A DNA stretch of 41,812 nucleotides from Bacillota bacterium (GTDB lineage Bacteria > Bacillota > Clostridia > Oscillospirales > Acutalibacteraceae), in assembly GCA_021771115.1 (NCBI GenBank), contig JAETPP010000006.1, positions 1 through 41,812 of the forward strand, in the 5' to 3' direction. Under the pieces are notes generated by a model. That model was not told where the DNA came from, ran no database searches, and was given only the letters and a program-made list of their open reading frames with translations. The position numbers and the translations under genes are program-made. Of the stretch, positions 1-7,358 are shown piece after piece; the first letter of the stretch is position 1; each line of letters opens with the position of its first letter.

Positions 1-1161
1 CGGAGTGGCAAGGGGCGCTAAGGACGGCAAGTATGAGACGATCATCGTGCTGGAAAGAACGGAAGCGCAGTCCGCGTCATATCCGGGAGCACAGTCTTTA
101 CTGAACTGAAACAGATAAAGCTGCCCGAATTTCAGGTGGACATAGTAGGTGAAACCCGCAAAATCTCCCTCTGTTACAGTAAAACGGCAGAAGCTTGTTT
201 GCGTTTTTCCGTACTCTTGTATCTCCACCGGGCCGATTCCCTCCAGGTCGCCCAGAACCTGGTCCTTCAAAAAAGTATCGTCTAAAAAGGTAAGGCCCCG
301 TTCGGGAAGATCCCCGTTTTTTTCCTTCAGCTTGTCCATAAAATCCATGCTTCCGTATTGGAAAAAGGCCGCCGGGTTTTCCCTGTGAACATATTTTACA
401 TGGGCCCACTCCGTGTCTTCGGAAGCCCCGGCCTCTTCCCAGGAATTCGGAACTTCAAAGGTTGTACTGTCTTCGGCGTCGTAGTAGAGGAACGGATATT
501 TATCCAAATCGAAGGAGTCAGGGCCGGAAGCCGGCTCCGGTGTGGAAGAAACGGGAGCGGAATCTTTGGCATAGAAATGAACGCTGTCTATTAAGTCGTC
601 CATAAGCTGCTGGTCTGCCGGTGTATTGGGATTATCATTTCGGGACAATTTGAACCGCAGGTATCCGCCTTCTTCGGGAAAGCAGTATTCCCAAGAGTAG
701 GTCAAAAGGTCTTCGTCCCGATAAAGTATATTGTATTTCACAAAACTTCCCTGGGGATGTTCGTACAAGGAGGGATCTTCCAGCAGGGTGAAAGTATCAG
801 AACCATCGTATAGCTCTGCAATAAAATCGCAAAACTGCTGACCGCTGAGCGCACTGGTATCCAGATACGAAACGTCGAAAAAATTGATCGCAATGCTGTA
901 TTCATTTTGAGGAAACAAGCAGAGCAGGTAGGCGTCTATCGATTCCAGATGCTCCCGCACCGTTTGAGGATCAAGCCCCAAAACAGTAAGGGCAGGGTCG
1001 TCCTCTGCCATGTCGCGGGTATATCCAGAATGATACTTCGGCACAGAGACAGTAAGCCCCAGCTCCTTGATATCGTACTCCTTGCCGGCCGCCAGCGCGG
1101 GCAGAGAAAAAACAGTGAAAAACAGAATAAGACAAAGAAGCAGGGAAGCAATACGTTTCAT
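1..1161 (-). CDS. Secreted protein of unknown function, partial (C-terminus off the window)
   Basis: An uninterrupted minus-strand reading frame starts at ATG 1161 and stays open to base 1, so at least 387 residues are encoded and the stop lies outside the window. The N-terminus (MKRIASLLLCLILFFTVFSL, then PALA|A) is a textbook signal peptide, so the product is exported. The mature part seems to hold two similar units, each starting with a short 'YDIKELGLTVSVP' or 'YDAEDSTTFEVP' strand-rich segment, separated near residues 205-225 by a Ser/Pro/Glu-rich linker (PVSSTPEPASGPDS). This resembles the PsbP/DUF1795-like secreted proteins of Clostridia, but that is only a resemblance. No catalytic motif was seen. 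A good sigma-A promoter lies about 45 bases upstream. The Shine-Dalgarno is weak (GCAGATG). Confidence 0.8.
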   Translation of the reverse strand, partial: MKRIASLLLCLILFFTVFSLPALAAGKEYDIKELGLTVSVPKYHSGYTRDMAEDDPALTVLGLDPQTVREHLESIDAYLLCLFPQNEYSIAINFFDVSYLDTSALSGQQFCDFIAELYDGSDTFTLLEDPSLYEHPQGSFVKYNILYRDEDLLTYSWEYCFPEEGGYLRFKLSRNDNPNTPADQQLMDDLIDSVHFYAKDSAPVSSTPEPASGPDSFDLDKYPFLYYDAEDSTTFEVPNSWEEAGASEDTEWAHVKYVHRENPAAFFQYGSMDFMDKLKEKNGDLPERGLTFLDDTFLKDQVLGDLEGIGPVEIQEYGKTQTSFCRFTVTEGDFAGFTYYVHLKFGQLYLFQFSKDCAPGYDADCASVLSSTMIVSYLPSLAPLATP

Positions 1162-1203
1162 AGAATACATCTGCTTTCAAAAAATATTTTGCAGTTCGAC
1201 AAT

Positions 1204-1232
1204 ATTCTATCATAATAAACGGAATTTGACAA
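1204..1232 (-). promoter_or_regulatory. Sigma-A promoter of the secreted-protein gene
   Basis: On the minus strand TTGTCA (1227-1232) and TAGAAT (1204-1209) are separated by exactly 17 bases, about 43 bases before the ATG at 1161. This fits a vegetative promoter with a short leader. Confidence 0.65.
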
Positions 1233-1290
1233 GAAAAAGTAAAGTCAGGTGATTGCTTCGCCCGCCTGTGTTTGGGGGTAGGGCGATGTG

Positions 1291-1595
1291 AGGTAAATTT
1301 TAGTTTAGCGCTCACCCTTGGCCCCCCTGAAAGGGGGGCTGTCACGGCGAAGCCGTGACTGGAGGGTTCCGTGCGGCAAGCTGGAACCCCTCCGCCATGC
1401 TATCGCATGGCCCTCCTCCCCTTTCAGGGGAAGCAAGGGTTTTCTGCTTTTTGATAGCCCGTCAAATTCCAATTTACCGCACTACTTCCACTATCATTAC
1501 CTAGAAAAAGAATCCCATCCAGCAAAAACCGGCGCAAAAGCCCTTGCCCCAACGCCCTTCTCCAGAATCCAGAATCCAGCATCCAGTATCTAGTA
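1291..1595. repeat. Mosaic intergenic repeat element R1
   Basis: This gap holds one copy of the window's mosaic repeat family. The left end (1292-1309, GGTAAATTTTAGTTTAGC) and an inward-facing right end (1463-1477, CAAATTCCAATTTACCG) bracket a stem-loop module (1312-1443) that starts CCCTTGGCCCCCCTGAAAGG and ends with CCCCTTTCAGGGGAAGCAAGG. The module contains two inner hairpins: GTCACGGCGAAGCCGTGAC, and GCCATGCTATCGCATGGC. Downstream are a shared AACCGGCGCAAAAGCCC block (about 1526-1550) and a short tandem of CCAGAATCC/CCAGCATCC/CCAGTATC units (1563-1591) that abuts the recG stop. No gene is expected here. Confidence 0.8.
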
Positions 1596-3635
1596 TTAGA
1601 GCACCACCCCGTCGCTGCCGGATTTGGCGAAAAGGCGGCGGGTTTCAGCGCGGAGGCCGCGGTATTCCTCGGAGGAGAGGGCCGGGCTTTCAAACAGCTC
1701 CTTGGCGCATTTCTGGGCCTGCTTTAATACCCGCATATCCGTGGACATATCCGCGATCTTCAGCTGGGGCAGGCCGTGCTGCCGCTGGCCGAAAAAGTCG
1801 CCGGGCCCCCGCAGCTTTAAATCGATCTCCGCGATCCGGAAACCGTCTGAGGTGTCCCGGAACAGCCGGAGCCGCTTCAGGGTCTCCTCGTTTTGCGCGT
1901 CTGTCACCAAAATGCAGGAGGAGTGGTGCTTTCCCCTGCCGATGCGGCCCCGCAGCTGGTGCAGCTGGGAAAGACCGTACCGCTCGGCGTTTTCAATGAG
2001 CATGATCACGGCGTTGGGCACATCTACCCCCACCTCTACCACGGTGGTGGAGACCAGAAGCTGTGTTTCCCCCCGAGAGAAGGAGGACATGATCTGTTCC
2101 TTCTCCGCCGCCTTCATTTTCCCGTGAAGCACGCCGATGGAAACGCCGGGAAAGGAATCTCTCACCAGCTTCGCGTATTCCTCCACGCTCATCATGCCGC
2201 TTTCGTCCTCTTCGATCAGCGGGCAGATGAGATATCCTTGCCGCCCCTCTTCCAGGTGCTTTTTTACATAGCCGAAGGCCCGCCGGCGCTTGGGAGAATC
2301 GATGAGATAGGTTTCAATTTTCTGCCTGCCGGGCGGCAGCTCGTCCAGCACGGAAATATCCAAATCGCCGTATACCATCAGCGCCAGGGTGCGGGGAATG
2401 GGTGTGGCGCTCATGACCAGCAGATGGGGGGAAGTCCCCTTTTTCGCCAAAGCGGAGCGCTGGTTCACCCCGAAGCGGTGCTGCTCGTCTGTAATGACAA
2501 GGCCCAGGTTTTGAAAGCCGACCTTCTCCCCCAGCAGGGCGTGGGTGCCGATTACAAGGTCGATCTCTCCCGCTTCCAAAGCGGCTAAAAGCTTTTTTCG
2601 TTCCGCCGCCTTGCTGGAGCCTGTGAGCAAAGCGCAGCGGAGCCCGGCGGGCTCCAGCAGGGCGGAAAGAGAGGCGTAGTGCTGGGCCGCCAAAATTTCC
2701 GTGGGGGCCATCAGGGCGGCCTGGGCTCCGGCCTGGATCACAGACCAGCACAAAGCGGCGGCCACGGCGGTTTTTCCGCTGCCCACATCCCCCTGGATCA
2801 GCCGGTTCATGGGGGCGGGTCCGGCCATATCCTCAATGGCTTCCCGGATGGCCCGGTTTTGCGCGCCGGTGAGAGAAAAGGGCAGAAGGCTCACAAAGCC
2901 TTCCGGGAACCGGTTGGGAACAGGGTGCAGGTTTTCCGTCTTCCGCCCGCTTTTAATGCGCATCAGGCCCAGCTGCAGCACAAGAAATTCCTCAAAGATC
3001 AGCCGGTACTTGGCGGTGGAAAGCTCCTCTTCCGATTGAGGAAAGTGGATATGTTCCAGGGCAAAGCCCAGGTGGCAGAGCTGATAGCGCTCCCGCAGGG
3101 AAAGGGGAAGGGGATCGTTTACCGTTTCCGGCAGAAGCTTCAGGGCTTCCCGCACGGCATTGGAGATCTGCCGGGAGGAAAGGCCCTGGGTGGCGGGATA
3201 AACGGGTACAATGGCAAGGTTTTTCGATTCCGGCAGAAATTCCGGGGAAAGCATTTCCCGCCGAAGCAGGGTGCCGGTCATTTTGCCCCGGAACACATAC
3301 TCTTCTCCTGCCTTCAGCAGATTGGGAATGTAGCGGTTGTTAAAAAAGGTCAGGCTCATATCGGACACGCCGTCAGTCACGGTGGCCTTGTACAGCAGCT
3401 TTCCTCCCCGCACCCGGTGCTCGGTGGGCTTTTTCACCACTGTGCCCCGCACTACCGCCACCTCGTTTAAGGGGGCGGCCTGAATGGGGAGGGGGTGGCT
3501 CCAGTCCTCATAGGCACGGGGGTACAGGCGCAGCAGATCCCCCACGGTAGGCGCGCCCAGCCTGGCAAACAGCGCCGCCCGCTTTTCTCCTACCCCCTTC
3601 AGGGTCTTGATATCCTTGTCAAACAGAGAGGGCAT
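1596..3635 (-). CDS. recG: ATP-dependent DNA helicase RecG
   Basis: RecG is a superfamily 2 DNA translocase that remodels stalled replication forks and branch-migrates Holliday junctions. The product is 679 residues, the normal family length. An N-terminal wedge/OB region (about 1-230) has the helix-hairpin-helix-like start DIKTLKGVGEKRAALFARLG. It is followed by Walker A GDVGSGKT (282-289), the RecG-type DEQH box in ITDEQHRFGVNQRSAL, motif III MSATPIPRTL, and motif VI QLRGRIGRG. The start at 3635 is chosen because GGAGG lies 8 bases upstream (minus-strand CCAAAAAGGAGGCGTGGCA); longer forms lack a site. It is last in the minus-strand run after fakA, with 104 bases between them holding a strong hairpin. 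The stop codon abuts the tandem-repeat end of element R1. Confidence 0.98.
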   Translation of the reverse strand: MPSLFDKDIKTLKGVGEKRAALFARLGAPTVGDLLRLYPRAYEDWSHPLPIQAAPLNEVAVVRGTVVKKPTEHRVRGGKLLYKATVTDGVSDMSLTFFNNRYIPNLLKAGEEYVFRGKMTGTLLRREMLSPEFLPESKNLAIVPVYPATQGLSSRQISNAVREALKLLPETVNDPLPLSLRERYQLCHLGFALEHIHFPQSEEELSTAKYRLIFEEFLVLQLGLMRIKSGRKTENLHPVPNRFPEGFVSLLPFSLTGAQNRAIREAIEDMAGPAPMNRLIQGDVGSGKTAVAAALCWSVIQAGAQAALMAPTEILAAQHYASLSALLEPAGLRCALLTGSSKAAERKKLLAALEAGEIDLVIGTHALLGEKVGFQNLGLVITDEQHRFGVNQRSALAKKGTSPHLLVMSATPIPRTLALMVYGDLDISVLDELPPGRQKIETYLIDSPKRRRAFGYVKKHLEEGRQGYLICPLIEEDESGMMSVEEYAKLVRDSFPGVSIGVLHGKMKAAEKEQIMSSFSRGETQLLVSTTVVEVGVDVPNAVIMLIENAERYGLSQLHQLRGRIGRGKHHSSCILVTDAQNEETLKRLRLFRDTSDGFRIAEIDLKLRGPGDFFGQRQHGLPQLKIADMSTDMRVLKQAQKCAKELFESPALSSEEYRGLRAETRRLFAKSGSDGVVL

Positions 3636-3665
3636 TGCCACGCCTCCTTTTTGGCTTTTCAGGAA

Positions 3666-3710
3666 AGAAGGAACCTTTCCCGTCTGATGATCGGAAGAAA
3701 GGTTCCTTCT
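3666..3710 (-). promoter_or_regulatory. Intercistronic hairpin between fakA and recG
   Basis: A perfect 14-base inverted repeat (arms 3666-3679 and 3697-3710, core GAAGGAACCTTTC / GAAAGGTTCCTTC) with a 17-base loop sits between the fakA stop and the recG Shine-Dalgarno. On the minus strand only a mixed TTTCC follows, so it is a poor intrinsic terminator. mRNA processing, attenuation or protection of the upstream message are possible roles. Confidence 0.6.
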
Positions 3711-3739
3711 GAAAGGGTGCAAAATCGATCTGTGCCGGA

Positions 3740-5455
3740 TCACTCCACCGAAATAATGAAGTAGTAGACCGGCTGGCCGCCGTTTACCAGGGTGATCTCC
3801 ACATCGGAGTGGAGCTTTGCAAGCAGCGTGCGCCTAGCCTCCTCGGCCTGCTCCTCCGTGATCCCCTCGCCATAGACCAGGGTGATAAAGGAGGTGTGCT
3901 TTGTCACAAAGGAACGGGCGACCTTGACGCAGGCGGCAATGGGGTCCTTCTCAATGTAATCCAGCTTGCCGTTGGTCATGCCCAGAATATCGCCCCGGCG
4001 AATGGTGTGGCCGCCGAATTCCGAATCTCTGGCGGCAAAGGTGACAAGGCCGGTATCCACATGCTCGATAGCCGCCAGCATGGCCTCCTGGTTTGTCTGT
4101 GCGTCGGAGTCCGGGTCAAAGGCCAGCATGGCGGAAAGCCCCTGGGGAATGGTCTTGGTGGGGATCACGATGATCTCCCGGTCCGTTGCCAGGGAAACAG
4201 CCTGCTCCGCCGCAAGAATAATGTTTTTGTTGTTGGGAAGCACAAATACCTTTTTGGCGGGAGTGGCCAAAGCGGCCTCCAGAATATCCTCCGTGCTGGG
4301 GTTCATGGTCTGCCCGCCGCTGACCACCACCGAACAGCCAAGCTCCTGGAACAGGCCCTTCAGGCCTTCGCCTGCGGCAACGGAGATAAAGCCTAACTCC
4401 TCCACAGGCTCCTGGCGCTCCAAGCCGGTCTTTTCCGGTTTCTCCTGGGCGGAAGCGGCGGCCTTTGCGGCCTCGTTTGCTTCCGCGGCCTTCCGGTGCT
4501 GCTCCTTCATATTTTCGATCTTCACCGTGAGCAGCTGGCCGAACTGCAGGGCCATTTGCAGCGCGTCTCCGGGATTTTCGGTATGAACGTGTACCTTGAT
4601 GATCTCCTCGTCGTCCACCACGACCACACAGTCGCCGATGGTTTCCAGGAACAGCCGGAGCTCCAGGGGATCCTTCTGGATCTCGGGGTCACGGCCCACA
4701 ATAAATTCCGTGCAGTAGGTAAAAGTGATCTCACTGTCAAACTCGGCGGCCACATTGCGGAAGAATTCCGCCGTTTCCTGGGCCTTTTCCTCGGGAGTAA
4801 GGCCGGATTCAATGACAACGCCGTCCCGGAACACACTGAGCATGCCCTCAAAAATCAGGCACAGCCCCTGGCCGCCGGCGTCTACCACGCCGGCTTTTTT
4901 CAAAACAGGCAAAAGGTTGGGTGTTTCCTCCAGCGCTTCTGCCGCGCCGACGCAGGCCGCTTCCCAGATCTCTGTGGGATCGGGCGTTTCCTCCGCAGCT
5001 TCCAGGGCTTTTTTCCCCTGCTCGGCGGCCACCCGGGCCACGGTGAGAATGGTGCCCTCCGTGGGCTTCATCACCGCTTTATAGGCGGCGTCCACACCCA
5101 GCTCCAGAGAGTGGATCAGATCCTCCGCGGTGACCTCTTCCTTTCCCTCCAGGCCTTGGGAGATCCCCCGGAACAGCAGGGAAAGAATGACGCCGGAATT
5201 GCCCCTTGCGCCCCGCAGCATGGAGGAGGCGGCCTTTTTCGCAGCCTCTCCGGCGGAAACATCAGGGCTGAGATTTTCCATTTCCTCTGCGGCGGCGCCG
5301 ATGGTCATGGACATGTTGGAGCCTGTGTCGCCATCCGGTACCGGGAAAATGTTCAGCTCGTTTACCTGCTTCTTGTATTTTGCGATGTTGTTGGAGCCGG
5401 AAATGATAGCATCCTTCAGCTGACTGCCTGAAATCACGGGAAACACATCCTTCAC
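3740..5455 (-). CDS. fakA: DAK2-domain fatty acid kinase FakA (YloV family)
   Basis: FakA is the ATP-binding subunit of the bacterial fatty acid kinase; it phosphorylates fatty acids delivered by a FakB carrier for phospholipid synthesis. The 571-residue product has the family layout. An N-terminal DAK2 (DhaL-like) domain carries the metal-binding NIFPVPDGDTGSNM signature (about residues 35-48) and ARGNSGVILS. A middle domain has PEGTILTV-like (here PTEGTILTVARVA) and VDAGGQGL motifs. The C-terminal DUF1949/DegV-like region begins near GFISVAAGEGL. A charged Ala/Glu/Lys linker (about 330-350) separates them. The start is GTG at 5455; alternative GTG codons occur a few residues in. A FakB gene is not in the window, nor is the asp23-like gene often found upstream. 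It lies between ymdB and recG. Confidence 0.93.
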   Translation of the reverse strand: MKDVFPVISGSQLKDAIISGSNNIAKYKKQVNELNIFPVPDGDTGSNMSMTIGAAAEEMENLSPDVSAGEAAKKAASSMLRGARGNSGVILSLLFRGISQGLEGKEEVTAEDLIHSLELGVDAAYKAVMKPTEGTILTVARVAAEQGKKALEAAEETPDPTEIWEAACVGAAEALEETPNLLPVLKKAGVVDAGGQGLCLIFEGMLSVFRDGVVIESGLTPEEKAQETAEFFRNVAAEFDSEITFTYCTEFIVGRDPEIQKDPLELRLFLETIGDCVVVVDDEEIIKVHVHTENPGDALQMALQFGQLLTVKIENMKEQHRKAAEANEAAKAAASAQEKPEKTGLERQEPVEELGFISVAAGEGLKGLFQELGCSVVVSGGQTMNPSTEDILEAALATPAKKVFVLPNNKNIILAAEQAVSLATDREIIVIPTKTIPQGLSAMLAFDPDSDAQTNQEAMLAAIEHVDTGLVTFAARDSEFGGHTIRRGDILGMTNGKLDYIEKDPIAACVKVARSFVTKHTSFITLVYGEGITEEQAEEARRTLLAKLHSDVEITLVNGGQPVYYFIISVE

Positions 5456-5583
5456 AATGATACGCCTGCCAAAGCCCGGCGTGTGTGCTGACAGAGACTT
5501 TTTTTCTATATTTTAGCGCTGAAAGCGCCGACTACTTTGAGAAGCCCGGTGCTAGGGTTCTCGCAGATAATCGCTTTACGATT

Positions 5584-5612
5584 ATTTTATCACAGTTGCT
5601 CGTAAAATACAA
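5584..5612 (-). promoter_or_regulatory. Probable promoter of fakA-recG
   Basis: On the minus strand TTGTAT (5607-5612) and TAAAAT (5584-5589) are separated by 17 bases, leaving a leader of about 120 bases before fakA. That leader contains the small hairpin GCGCTTTCAGCGC (5515-5527). The -35 matches consensus at four of six positions. fakA-recG may therefore be transcribed separately from ymdB. Confidence 0.5.
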
Positions 5613-5693
5613 CGCCTTCCCGGACAGTATTTTTGCGCCCCTGTCAGCGGCCAAGCGGCATTTGCCGCCCGGCACTCTTTGCAGGGTGGAGGA

Positions 5694-6467
5694 TCAGGTC
5701 AGAGAGAAGCGCTCCACACCGGTGCAGAGGCCGGTTTTTTCATCGGCGGTAAACAGCACGCAGTCCATGTGGCAGGGGCCCTTTGCCGTTTCAAAGCGGG
5801 TGGGCAGCTTGGTGGTGAGCTTTGTAATGATGCATTCCGGTTTTACCCCCAGCACGGAATGGATGGGGCCGGTCATGCCCACATCGGTAAGGTAACCGGT
5901 GCTGTGGGGCAAAAGGCATTCATCGGCGGTCTGCACATGGGTGTGGGTGCCGAACAGAGCGGTGATCTTTCCATCGGCAAAAAAGCCCATGGCCCGTTTT
6001 TCCCCGGTGGCTTCGGCATGAAAGTCCACAATGCAGAGCTTTGGCAGATCGGGGGTTTTCAAAAGCTCCGTCAGAGTCTCAAAGGGGCAGCGCAGGCTTT
6101 CCAGATACACGGTACCCATCAGGTTTATCACCGCCACCCGCGCCCGGCCCAGATCCACCACGCACATGCCCCTTCCGGGGGTGGTAGCGGCGGGAAAATT
6201 GGCGGGGCGGAGCAGGGCTTCCGCCGAATCGTACAGCTCATAGGCTTCCTTCCGCCGAAAGCTGTGGTTTCCGGTGGTCACCACATCCACGCCGCTGTCC
6301 AGCAGATGGTGGAAGGAGGCGGGGGTAATGCCGTTGCCGTCCGCGGAGTTTTCCCCGTTGGCGATCACCAGGTCCACCGCCTTCAGCTTTTTCAGGGCGG
6401 GCAGGCGCTCCCGCAGGAATTCGCAGCCCACAGAGCCCACCACATCGCCGATACAAAGTATATTCAT
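5694..6467 (-). CDS. ymdB: YmdB family calcineurin-like phosphoesterase (TIGR00282)
   Basis: YmdB proteins are dimetal phosphodiesterases. The Bacillus homologue hydrolyses 2',3'-cyclic nucleotides and affects biofilm and motility gene expression. The 257-residue product is of family length and shows the whole metal-binding set: GDVVG near the start, ANGENSADG, TTGNHSF (GNH motif), VDFHAEATGEK, and GTHTHVQTAD (GTHTH motif). The ATG at 6467 has GGAAGGG about 8 bases upstream. In Bacillus it is cotranscribed with rny; here a P-loop kinase gene lies between the two. The identification is firm; the physiological role in this host is inferred. Confidence 0.95.
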   Translation of the reverse strand: MNILCIGDVVGSVGCEFLRERLPALKKLKAVDLVIANGENSADGNGITPASFHHLLDSGVDVVTTGNHSFRRKEAYELYDSAEALLRPANFPAATTPGRGMCVVDLGRARVAVINLMGTVYLESLRCPFETLTELLKTPDLPKLCIVDFHAEATGEKRAMGFFADGKITALFGTHTHVQTADECLLPHSTGYLTDVGMTGPIHSVLGVKPECIITKLTTKLPTRFETAKGPCHMDCVLFTADEKTGLCTGVERFSLT

Positions 6468-6542
6468 AGGGAATCCCTTCCTTTCAAGTCAGGTGGCGCA
6501 AATATTCCGGTAAAAAACCAAGTTTATATTCGCGTGGCCTGG

Positions 6543-7052
6543 CTAAAGCTCGATCTCGATTCGGTAGCTGCCGTCGATCAGAACAGGGGTATGGCCCTGC
6601 TTTTCGCACTGCTCTCTATGAAGGCGGTTTTCCAGGATCACGCTTTCCATGGAAAGCTCCTCGCCGTCTCTCGCCTCGATCACGCCGGCATACGCCTTGA
6701 TATCCTCAAAATGGCGGCGAATATAGGGTTCCGTCATCACCAGGCAAAAATACCTGATTTCCCGCAAATAGCGCTCTGAAAAATCCTTCTGCCAGTCAAA
6801 GGGGATATAGCAGCCCTCCAGGATCAGGTTTTGCTCGTTTTCCACCGCTGTTTTGACGATCTCCCGCAGGATGGGCCACAGATAGACGGTGAGCTCCTCG
6901 TCGTCCTCCGGCGTCAGCGCTGTGATCCCGCTGCGGATCAGCCCCATTTTCAGATGGTCGATGGAGAGATAGGGGAAGTGATAGCGCTCCAGCAGCCGTT
7001 GGGCCAACGCGGTTTTTCCCGTGTGGGAAGCGCCGCCAAGCAGTACGATCAT
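6543..7052 (-). CDS. Small P-loop kinase-like protein (adenylate kinase/2-phosphoglycerate kinase-like fold)
   Basis: The 169-residue protein begins directly with a Walker A loop (MIVLLGGASHTGKTALAQRL, K13), followed by YLSIDHLKMGLIRSG, a typical lid/substrate helix. LILEGCYIPFDW occupies the Walker B region. The C-terminus ENRLHREQCEKQGHTPVLID is Arg/His-rich. Such single-domain P-loop proteins phosphorylate small molecules or nucleotides, but the substrate cannot be read from sequence. The start at 7052 is chosen because GGAG lies 8 bases upstream; a longer frame would read through the hairpin-rich gap. It sits between rny and ymdB, two genes that are normally adjacent, with 75 bases to ymdB. 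A 2-phosphoglycerate kinase-like or zeta-toxin-like role is possible but not supported by specific motifs. Confidence 0.8.
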   Translation of the reverse strand: MIVLLGGASHTGKTALAQRLLERYHFPYLSIDHLKMGLIRSGITALTPEDDEELTVYLWPILREIVKTAVENEQNLILEGCYIPFDWQKDFSERYLREIRYFCLVMTEPYIRRHFEDIKAYAGVIEARDGEELSMESVILENRLHREQCEKQGHTPVLIDGSYRIEIEL

Positions 7053-7097
7053 GGGATCGCTCCTTTCGGGCCGGTATTTCCGGCCGGTCATTCCAAA

Positions 7098-7330
7098 AGG
7101 GTACACGTATGTGACAAGAGGGTACACGCATGTGTACCCTCTGAGCGTGTCGAAAAAGCTTTTCGCCACGCTCAAACTTCTTGAGAAAATCTTTGATTTC
7201 CTCAAGAAGTTCTGATTGAAACGCGAGAGAGGGACCCTGATGGTCCCCTCTCACACTCTTCCCCCTTCTGTTTCTTACGGTTAGAGGGCTTATCGACAGC
7301 CTGAGAGGGTACACGTGCGTGTACCCTCTC
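7098..7330. repeat. Array of perfect hairpins between rny and the P-loop kinase gene
   Basis: At least five inverted repeats lie in 230 bases. They are AGAGGGTACAC/GTGTACCCTCT (7117-7142, 4-base loop) with a partial extra copy at 7098-7112; GAGCGTG..CGAAAA/TTTTCG..CACGCTC (7143-7173); AACTTCTTGAG/CTCAAGAAGTT (about 7174-7211); GAGAGGGACC/GGTCCCCTCTC (about 7225-7252); and GAGAGGGTACACG/CGTGTACCCTCTC (7303-7330). The first and last share the GAGGGTACAC core. None has a clear T-tract. The gap between the two genes is 306 bases with no credible coding sequence. Confidence 0.75.
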
Positions 7331-7358
7331 TCCTTCTCTCTGTAAAACGAAGACGATT

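Noticed and set aside
1312-1443. CRISPR-like repeats
   Set aside because: The repeats are dispersed, variable in spacing and themselves hairpin modules; there is no regular repeat-spacer pattern and no cas gene.
5679-6779. Long plus-strand open frame of 366 codons opposite ymdB
   Set aside because: It lies antisense to ymdB and the start of the kinase gene, is His/Gly/Gln-rich without family motifs and has no ribosome site; it is a shadow of high-GC coding DNA.
7098-7330. Intrinsic terminator of rny
   Set aside because: None of the five hairpins is followed by a run of T on the coding strand.
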